Of a stretch of DNA of 6,076 nt, positions 1 to 5,075 are shown piece after piece (the stretch's first letter is position 1; each line of letters opens with the position of its first letter). A program made the translations under genes and the position numbers. The notes beneath the pieces were generated by a model that was not told the DNA's origin, searched no databases, and saw nothing but the letters and a program-made list of their open reading frames with translations. The stretch is from Candidatus Sulfotelmatobacter sp. Its GTDB lineage: Bacteria; Acidobacteriota; Terriglobia; Terriglobales; Acidobacteriaceae. The stretch spans positions 1 to 6,076 of the forward strand of contig JASHRB010000639.1 in assembly GCA_030037575.1 (NCBI GenBank). Direction: 5' to 3'.

Positions 1-129
1 CTTAACAACAAAATCCGAGTGGTAACCAGAAGATCGTATGGTTTCCGAACCTACAAAGCCATGGAAATCGCCCTATATCACACTCTCGGACGGCTTCCCG
101 AACCAGAATCCACCCATAGGTTCTGCTGA
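1..129 (+). CDS. ISL3-like transposase, C-terminal fragment (cut by window edge)
   Basis: Reading from base 1 in frame 1 gives 42 residues and then TGA at 127-129. The residues include LNNKIRVVTRRSYGFRTY, then AMEIALYHTLGRLPEPE and a THRFC-like end (STHRFC). An 'NNKI(R/K)V..RR.YG(F/Y)R' stretch close to the C-terminus is characteristic of DDE transposases of the ISL3 (IS204/IS1001/IS1096/IS1165) family, and the last conserved acidic catalytic residue usually lies just upstream of it, here outside the window. The enzyme would cut and rejoin the ends of its insertion sequence. The start and the catalytic core cannot be seen, so I cannot say whether the element is intact. It is convergent with galT, with only 41 bases between the two stop codons. 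The family call rests on remembered motif similarity. A short open fragment by itself would be weak, but this one reads as coherent protein throughout. Confidence 0.72.
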   Translation, partial: LNNKIRVVTRRSYGFRTYKAMEIALYHTLGRLPEPESTHRFC

Positions 130-139
130 CGAAGCGTAC
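1..139 (+). mobile_element. Right end of an ISL3-like insertion sequence (boundary approximate)
   Basis: The transposase tail implies an insertion sequence entering from the left. The complement of about 123-139 begins CGCTTCGTCAGCAGAACC, loosely like the GGCTCTTC-type inverted-repeat starts of many ISL3 elements, so the end may lie near 135-139, just after the transposase stop. The matching left inverted repeat and the target duplication are outside the window, so the boundary is a guess. Confidence 0.4.
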
Positions 140-153
140 ATTCTTGCGGCGAT

Positions 154-181
154 GAAAAAACACCAGAAGGTCACGTGGTGT
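154..181 (-). terminator. Probable Rho-independent terminator after galT
   Basis: On the minus strand, ACACCA (181-176) pairs with TGGTGT (165-160) across a 10-base loop, and a run of six T (160-155) follows, its first T belonging to the stem. The stem is short, with only three G-C pairs among its six. The position, exactly at the end of galT with the galT TGA (173-171) inside the loop, fits transcript termination for the galactose cluster and could shield it from the convergent insertion sequence. This is predicted by eye, without a folding energy. Confidence 0.5.
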
Positions 182-1253
182 GCTGCCTCTCGCTAACTTC
201 TCTGAGCCGCGCGGCGGCCCGTTCCGGAGTGATGTCACGCTGCGCGCCGGCCAACATTTCGTATCCGACCATAAATTTGCGCACGCTGGCGGAGCGCAGC
301 AGCGGGGGATAGAAATGCGCATGCAGGTGCCACTCGGGATGAGGCTTTTGATCCGTAGGCGCCTGGTGAAATCCCATCGAATAGGGGAGTGAGACGTCGA
401 AAAGATTGTCGTAACGGGTGATCAGGCGCTTGAGAATATCAGCGAGCGCCGTTCCGGATTCTGATTGGAGAGAAAGAATGTCAGGCACATGCGCTTTCGA
501 AAGCAGCATCACCTCAAACGGCCAGACCGCCCACAAGGGGACGAGCGCGACGAAGCAGGAATTCTCGCAAACCATCCGAGTTCGTGCTTGTGTTTCCAGC
601 TCCAAGTAATTGCAGAGCAGGCAAGCGCGCTGTTTTTGCAGGTATGCAAGCTGTGACGCCTGTTCCTTGCGCGGCTCGTTGGGAATTGTCTGGTTTGCCC
701 AGATTTGGCCGTGCGGATGAGGGTTGCTCGATCCCATCATCTCGCCGCGGTTTTCGAAAATCTGGACGTAGTTAATCTCGGGAGAGGAACCGAGTTCCCG
801 ATATTCGGCGATCCACACGTCGATGACGGATCGAATTTCGTCAACGCTCAGTCGAGCAAGCGTTGCGTTGTGGGAAGGCGAGAAGCAAACCACTCGACAG
901 GTGCCGCGCTCGGATTCCGCCACCAGCAGTCCTTTGCCGCCGTCGTCAATCTCGCCCGGCGGCGCATCCGGCTTGAGGGCGGCAAAATCGTTGGTGAACA
1001 AGAAGGTGGACTTGTAATCAGGATTGCGCGCCCCCGCAGCGCGCTCGTTTCCCGGACATAAATAGCACTCGGGATCGTAGCTGGGAAGCTGAGGGTCGGC
1101 GGTCTCTTCTACTTGTCCTTGCCAGGGCCGCTCGGCGCGTTGGGGAGAAACCAGTACCCAATCGCCGGTGAGCGGATTCAAGCGCCGGTGCGAAGCGCGA
1201 TTCAGCATCTCGAGACTGAGATTTTCACTCACGGTTCGCCGTCCGATTGCCAC
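171..1253 (-). CDS. galT: Galactose-1-phosphate uridylyltransferase (GalT)
   Basis: This cytoplasmic Leloir-pathway enzyme exchanges UMP between UDP-glucose and galactose 1-phosphate, giving UDP-galactose and glucose 1-phosphate. The 360-residue product is the usual family length. It shows the N-terminal LNPLTGDWVLVSPQRAERP block (about 25-43), the zinc pair CYLC (C63, C66), a further ligand-type His in CFSPSHN (H128), and the active site NPHPHGQ (177-183), in which H181 matches the uridylylated nucleophile. The C-terminal WHLHAHFYPPLLRS block (308-321) carries the H311/H313 metal-site pair, followed by KFMVGYEML. All key residues are present. The longest start is GTG at 1253, overlapping galK by 25 bases. 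A second GTG at 1232 forms a GTGA overlap with the galK stop, loses only seven residues, and may be the real start. This is the last gene of the cluster. Identification is firm; the start is uncertain. Confidence 0.96.
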   Translation of the reverse strand: MAIGRRTVSENLSLEMLNRASHRRLNPLTGDWVLVSPQRAERPWQGQVEETADPQLPSYDPECYLCPGNERAAGARNPDYKSTFLFTNDFAALKPDAPPGEIDDGGKGLLVAESERGTCRVVCFSPSHNATLARLSVDEIRSVIDVWIAEYRELGSSPEINYVQIFENRGEMMGSSNPHPHGQIWANQTIPNEPRKEQASQLAYLQKQRACLLCNYLELETQARTRMVCENSCFVALVPLWAVWPFEVMLLSKAHVPDILSLQSESGTALADILKRLITRYDNLFDVSLPYSMGFHQAPTDQKPHPEWHLHAHFYPPLLRSASVRKFMVGYEMLAGAQRDITPERAAARLREVSERQHTT

Positions 1254-2422
1254 TCTCGCGCGCCCTGAGCAGCCGCGCAGACGTAAATTTCAGAATTTCT
1301 TCCCGTCTTCCTTCTGTAGCCAGCGCCGATGCGAGACTGGAAATCTTCGACGGCATCGGAACGCACCAGGTTTACGGTGCATCCGCCGAAGCCGCCTCCG
1401 GTCATGCGCGCGCCATAGACGCCCTCAGCGCCAGCGGCTAAGTCCACGAGAAAATCGAGTTGCGAACAACTGATTTCGTAATCATCTCTCATGCTGGTGT
1501 GCGATTGGTACATGAGGTTGCCCAAAGCGGCGAGATCCTGGGTGCGAAGTGCTTCTGCGGCAGCTAGGACGCGCTGGTTCTCGCCGACAACGTGCCGGCA
1601 TCGCCGATACACACGTTCCGCCAGTTCCCCTCGATGCTGCTCTAAATCGGCGCGGCTCACATCCCGCAGCGCGCGAACATTTGGAATAAGACGTTGCAGA
1701 ACCTTAACCCCATTTTCGCAATCCGCACGGCGTAAGTTGTACTCTCCGGCCGCGTGCTCGTGCTTGACCATGCTATTGCAGATCACGATGCGCACGGCAG
1801 CGGGAAGAGTCAAAACCTGATACTCGAGAGACCGGCAATCCAACATCAACGCGCAGCGAGCGCGGCCGAACACGGCCACGAATTGATCCATGATGCCGCA
1901 GCGCGTTCCGGCGTATTCATGCTCCGCGCGCTGGCATAGTTTGGCCAACTCAAGGGGAGACAAATGTGCGGAGGCCTCTGCCATCAGCGCCAAGGCGCTC
2001 GCGACTTCGAGCGAAGCCGAAGAACTCAGTCCCGCGCCCAGAGGGACATTGCTATATATGAGGATGTCTGCCCCCATAAGTTTATGGCCGGCGGACTGAA
2101 GAACAGCAGCAACCCCCCGCACGTAGTCGCTCCAATGTTTGCGCGGCGGGCCAGCCAGCGCAGTCAGCGGCAGCTGCACAGACTCGCCAAAGTGTTCGGA
2201 ACAGACACTCAGAACTCCGTCCGAGCGTTTGGCTGCGGCGATCCAGGTATAGGAATCGATCGCCACCGGCATCACGAAGCCGTCATTGTAGTCGGTGTGT
2301 TCGCCGATCAGGTTCACGCGGCCGGGAGCGAGAAAAACTCGAGAAGATGTGCCCTTCCGGTTTTGAAATCGCTCGCGCAGCGAACCGGCAGCAGACTCAT
2401 TTCTCGAAGGCGGAATGGGCAT
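1229..2422 (-). CDS. galK: Galactokinase (GalK)
   Basis: It phosphorylates alpha-D-galactose at C1 with ATP, producing the substrate of GalT; it is cytoplasmic. The 397-residue product has all three GHMP-kinase motifs: the galactokinase signature GRVNLIGEHTDYNDG (34-48), the ATP-binding VPLGAGLSSSAS (126-137), and the C-terminal ARMTGGGFGGCTV (338-350). The catalytic aspartate lies in CGIMDQF (D179), and R35 of motif 1, which assists catalysis, is kept. Length and motif spacing are normal. The ATG at 2422 is preceded by an A-rich stretch (AAAAAGAA) rather than a clear Shine-Dalgarno. The gene begins 64 bases after the alpha-galactosidase stop, and its TGA overlaps the galT start region, so all three genes are probably cotranscribed. 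No lesions are seen. GHMP relatives such as mevalonate kinase are excluded by the galactokinase signature. Confidence 0.97.
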   Translation of the reverse strand: MPIPPSRNESAAGSLRERFQNRKGTSSRVFLAPGRVNLIGEHTDYNDGFVMPVAIDSYTWIAAAKRSDGVLSVCSEHFGESVQLPLTALAGPPRKHWSDYVRGVAAVLQSAGHKLMGADILIYSNVPLGAGLSSSASLEVASALALMAEASAHLSPLELAKLCQRAEHEYAGTRCGIMDQFVAVFGRARCALMLDCRSLEYQVLTLPAAVRIVICNSMVKHEHAAGEYNLRRADCENGVKVLQRLIPNVRALRDVSRADLEQHRGELAERVYRRCRHVVGENQRVLAAAEALRTQDLAALGNLMYQSHTSMRDDYEISCSQLDFLVDLAAGAEGVYGARMTGGGFGGCTVNLVRSDAVEDFQSRIGAGYRRKTGRNSEIYVCAAAQGAREWQSDGEP

Positions 2423-2435
2423 TAAATTCTTTTTG

Positions 2436-2447
2436 CGAGAATTCTCG
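2436..2447. promoter_or_regulatory. Perfect 12-bp palindrome just upstream of galK
   Basis: CGAGAATTCTCG is self-complementary and sits in the 64-base gap between alpha-galactosidase and galK, its near edge 13 bases from the galK ATG. It could be a protein-binding site or a small hairpin (4-bp stem, AATT loop) affecting galK translation. Chance cannot be excluded for a site of this length. Confidence 0.25.
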
Positions 2448-2486
2448 ATGGGGCAAATCGAGCCACGAACCGAACTTCAAAGCGGA

Positions 2487-3665
2487 TTATTTCGGTTGCC
2501 ACACTTTCAGCATCACCACACCGTGTTTCGCCACGTCTGCCACGTAGGAACCGGTAAACGAACCCAAATCTTTGTGCTCCCACAGATTTCGAAGGTTAGC
2601 TTTCTCCGGTGCTCCGATGGCGTTGAAAGGCAGCGTAATTTTCAGCCTCGACTCGCCGCGGTTGAATAACCCCACGGCGCGGCTTCCGCCGGCCAGTGGC
2701 TTCATCCAGATTTCCAGTGGCCCTTCATCCCACACGCGATGTCCCTGGATTCCCGCTTCGTCCTGATCGACCGCGATCACTTCGCGATTCGTCAGCAATT
2801 CTTTGGTTTCTGCAGTCATCGAAGGCACATCGTTTCCGGCCAATAACGGCGCGGCCAAGAGTGCCCATAGAGACATGTGCGTGCGGTATTCATCGCGGGT
2901 CATGCCGCCGTTGCCGACTTCCAACATGTCGGGGTCGTTCCAGTGTCCGGGCCGGGCAAACTTCTCGAGACCGTCTTGCGAAAATCCAATCACGGACATG
3001 CGGTCGTAGTGATCGCTGATGTCCTCGGTCGTCCGCCACAGGTTGCCGGTCTTCGGTCCCCACTGCCATGGCGCGTTCACGCCCCAATCGCAAATGCTGA
3101 ACACAATCGGACGGCCCGCTTGCGCCAATGCGTCGCGAAACTTCGCGTATTGCACCGCCGGATCGAGACCTTCGGCGTGGCACCAATCTACCTTCACATA
3201 ATCAATGCCCCACGCAGCGTAGGTTTTCGCGTCCTGCAATTCATGGTTGAGACTGCCAGGGCGGCCTTCGCAGGTATTGGTTCCGGCATCGGTATAGATG
3301 CCGAGCTTCAGGCCCTTGCTGTGAACATAATCCGCGAGCACTTTAATTCCGCTGGGGAACTTAGCGGGGTCAGCGACGATGTTGCCTGCATCGTCGCGCC
3401 GGACCTGCCAGCAATCGTCAATGTTGACGTATTGATAGCCCGCATCTTTCATGCCGGTGGTAACCATCGCGTCGGCGGTTTCGCGAATCAGTCGTTCACT
3501 GACTCCGCAGCCGAATTTGTTCCAACTGTTCCAGCCCATCGGCGGAGTTTTGGCCAGTTGCGAGGGTGCGTCGGGCGAGCCGGTTTGCGGAAAGATCGTG
3601 CCCTGAAAGGTGGGTAAAAGCAATGCCAGGAGACACGCTGCGAACGAGATTCGGCTGAATTGCAT
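2487..3665 (-). CDS. Secreted GH27 alpha-galactosidase
   Basis: It hydrolyses terminal alpha-galactosyl residues, as found in melibiose, raffinose-type sugars and galactomannan side chains. From the ATG at 3665 the product has 392 residues. It opens with a signal peptide (an Arg at residue 5, then a hydrophobic AACLLALLLPTF core), so it should act outside the cytoplasm. GH27 landmarks follow in order: TPPMGWNSWNKFGC (about 40-53), NIDDCW (81-86), KLGIYTDAG (120-128), the nucleophile in DYVKVDWC (D160), the acid/base region RTTEDI (D215, in the R-x-x-x-D pattern of the family), and WNDPDMLEVGN (242-252). A beta-rich C-terminal domain follows and ends at TAA 2489-2487. A TTG at 3677 would add four residues; neither start has a good ribosome site. 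It is the first gene of the cluster with galK and galT, which would consume the galactose released. Substrate preference within GH27 cannot be read from sequence. Confidence 0.94.
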   Translation of the reverse strand: MQFSRISFAACLLALLLPTFQGTIFPQTGSPDAPSQLAKTPPMGWNSWNKFGCGVSERLIRETADAMVTTGMKDAGYQYVNIDDCWQVRRDDAGNIVADPAKFPSGIKVLADYVHSKGLKLGIYTDAGTNTCEGRPGSLNHELQDAKTYAAWGIDYVKVDWCHAEGLDPAVQYAKFRDALAQAGRPIVFSICDWGVNAPWQWGPKTGNLWRTTEDISDHYDRMSVIGFSQDGLEKFARPGHWNDPDMLEVGNGGMTRDEYRTHMSLWALLAAPLLAGNDVPSMTAETKELLTNREVIAVDQDEAGIQGHRVWDEGPLEIWMKPLAGGSRAVGLFNRGESRLKITLPFNAIGAPEKANLRNLWEHKDLGSFTGSYVADVAKHGVVMLKVWQPK

Positions 3666-3715
3666 GTTTTGTCGCAATGCCAGATTAAGTCGAAGCCGAG
3701 CTCGGGGAAAACACT

Positions 3716-3721
3716 ATTGTA
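3716..3721 (-). promoter_or_regulatory. Possible -10 box for the alpha-galactosidase-galK-galT cluster
   Basis: On the minus strand TACAAT (3721-3716) matches the -10 consensus at five of six positions and would give a leader of roughly 45 bases before the ATG at 3665. Upstream at the right distance there is only weak -35-like sequence (CTTTGG/ATCTTT region). A GTTTACA stretch overlaps it, resembling half of a LacI-family operator, but I see no second half. Confidence 0.28.
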
Positions 3722-3764
3722 AACAAAAACACGCATCCAAAGATTCGCAGCCGGGAATAAAGTC

Positions 3765-3781
3765 GCCGGTGTACTTCCGGC
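3765..3781. promoter_or_regulatory. GC hairpin in the divergent intergenic region
   Basis: GCCGG (3765-3769) and CCGGC (3777-3781) form a 5-bp stem around a 7-base loop. No T-run follows on either strand, so it is not a terminator. It sits about midway between the two divergent -10-like sequences. It could be an inverted-repeat binding site or a chance structure. Confidence 0.2.
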
Positions 3782-3818
3782 ACACCCATAGAAATGTGCA
3801 GACAACAGCTGCGTGTCG

Positions 3819-3831
3819 TACAATTAATTGT
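3819..3831 (+). promoter_or_regulatory. TACAAT -10-like box inside a perfect 12-bp palindrome, upstream of the kinase
   Basis: ACAATTAATTGT (3820-3831) is a perfect palindrome. It overlaps TACAAT (3819-3824), which on the plus strand would place a transcription start some 35 bases before the kinase ATG at 3865. No good -35 hexamer is visible 16-18 bases upstream. A palindrome over a -10 box is the usual place for a repressor or autoregulatory site, but no regulator is encoded in the window, and AT-rich palindromes also arise by chance. Confidence 0.3.
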
Positions 3832-3864
3832 GCCTTTCTGAGCTCCTCGTCATCGAGTAAGAAG

Positions 3865-4998
3865 ATGCCGATCGGAAATTCCTTCTCGGCGCGAATTTCG
3901 GAAAATGCATTCGCACGCTACCTGCTCGCTATTCTCGCAGCGTTTGCGGCGCTGGCGCTTTCTCGTGCGCTGATCCCATTGGGCGGCCGAGGGGTGACGT
4001 ACATTCTGCCCACCGCTTCCGTAGCTTTTGCTGCCCTGTATTGTGGCCAGGTACCGTCGATGTTGTCGGTGGCGATCGGCGCCGCTGGCGCGAGATATTG
4101 GCTGTTCGCGCCCCCTGCCGCTCATGACTTCTCCGCGCTCATTCCGGAGCTTGCTTTTGTATTGGCGTCAGCCGTGGTGATCGTGATGTGCGAGGCTCGT
4201 CGCCGGCGGGTTGAACGCTTACAGCAAGGACAGATGGAGCTTGAAGACCGCGTGCGGGAACGCACTGCCGAGTTGGACGCAGCCAACAAGAGTTTGCGCG
4301 AGCTCTCCAGTCGGCTGCTGCAAATTCAAGATGACGAACGCCGACGCATCGCCCGCGAACTGCACGATAGCGTGGGTCAGTTGCTGGTTGGGCTGGGCCT
4401 CAATATCTCAACTGTAAGATCGGAGATCACACGACTTACCCGGGCGGCATCGGTTCTCACCGATAGCGAGGCCTTGGTCCAGGAAATAAGCAAAGAGGTA
4501 CGCACCATTTCCCACCTGCTGCATCCGCCGCTTCTGGATGAGGTTGGCTTGGCTTCCGCGATTCGCTGGTATATCGACGGATTTTCGCAGCGCAGTAATA
4601 TTAGGGTGAAGCTCGACTTTCCCGAAGATTTCGGCCGCCTTTCGCGCGAGGCCGAAACCGCATTATTTCGCGTAGTCCAGGAGTGTCTGACAAACATCCA
4701 CCGCCATTCGGCTAGTCCAGTCGCCAGCATTCGTTTCCGCCGCCGAAATGGCGAAGTTCGGGTCGAGATTCAGGATCAGGGCAAAGGTGTGCCGCAGGAA
4801 AAACTTGACGCCATTGTTTCAAGCGGGGGTGTTCCCGGAGTCGGCATAAAGGGAATGCAGGAGCGCTTGCGCCAGCTTGAAGGAGAGCTCGAAGTGAATT
4901 CCGATTCCCGTGGAACGTCCATTACCGCTCGACTGCCGATTCCCGATACTCGGCAAGAGGTTTCTTCGCGTTCAACTCCTTCTTCAACCGCCGCCTGA
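3865..4998 (+). CDS. Membrane sensor histidine kinase, HisKA_3 / NarX-DegS type
   Basis: It is a two-component sensor that would autophosphorylate a histidine and pass the phosphate to a response regulator, probably of the NarL/FixJ type usual for this kinase class. The 377-residue product has three or four hydrophobic membrane segments (about 18-36, 47-60, 64-80, 93-109) with the RYWLFAPPAAHDFS loop typical of DUF4118 sensors. An Arg-rich, charged coiled linker follows (about 110-150). The phosphoacceptor box is DERRRIARELHDSVGQLL (157-174, H167). The HATPase domain has an N box in VVQECLTNIHRHS (N277), a D box DQGKG (304-308) and a glycine box GVGIKGMQERL (325-335). No periplasmic domain is large enough to suggest a ligand. 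I chose ATG 3865 because it starts directly before the membrane region; the open frame runs back to 3610, but over the divergent alpha-galactosidase start and without sensible protein. The ribosome site is weak. No partner regulator is in the window. Confidence 0.93.
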   Translation: MPIGNSFSARISENAFARYLLAILAAFAALALSRALIPLGGRGVTYILPTASVAFAALYCGQVPSMLSVAIGAAGARYWLFAPPAAHDFSALIPELAFVLASAVVIVMCEARRRRVERLQQGQMELEDRVRERTAELDAANKSLRELSSRLLQIQDDERRRIARELHDSVGQLLVGLGLNISTVRSEITRLTRAASVLTDSEALVQEISKEVRTISHLLHPPLLDEVGLASAIRWYIDGFSQRSNIRVKLDFPEDFGRLSREAETALFRVVQECLTNIHRHSASPVASIRFRRRNGEVRVEIQDQGKGVPQEKLDAIVSSGGVPGVGIKGMQERLRQLEGELEVNSDSRGTSITARLPIPDTRQEVSSRSTPSSTAA

Positions 4999-5075
4999 CG
5001 CAGCGGGCGCGCCGCCATGTCCTGCTGATGGCCGGGCCTTCTCTCTCTCAGGAGCTTGCCAGGACAGGGCCTGGT
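4999..5075. other. Short gap between the kinase and the decayed dehydrogenase
   Basis: These 77 bases hold no gene I can support. An imperfect hairpin-capable stretch, CCAGG (5059-5063) with CCTGG (5070-5074), lies directly before the former start codon of the dehydrogenase, and AGGA at 5061-5064 could be the remnant of its ribosome-binding site. No terminator with a T-run is seen after the kinase. Confidence 0.4.

Noticed and set aside
2..322. Minus-strand open frame of 106 codons at the left end
   Set aside because: It overlaps the end of galT in another frame and is antisense to the transposase tail. It has no recognisable motif.
2877..3617. Plus-strand open frame of 246 codons
   Set aside because: It is entirely antisense to the alpha-galactosidase, whose catalytic motifs are intact. 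It is a shadow of the GC-rich codon pattern.
3610..3864. N-terminal extension of the kinase by 85 codons
   Set aside because: It overlaps the divergent alpha-galactosidase start and the likely promoters, and encodes no recognisable sequence. The membrane domain begins naturally after ATG 3865.
5059..5074. CCAGG/CCTGG hairpin as a kinase terminator
   Set aside because: The stem is only 5 bp and no T-run follows, so it does not meet the pattern of an intrinsic terminator.
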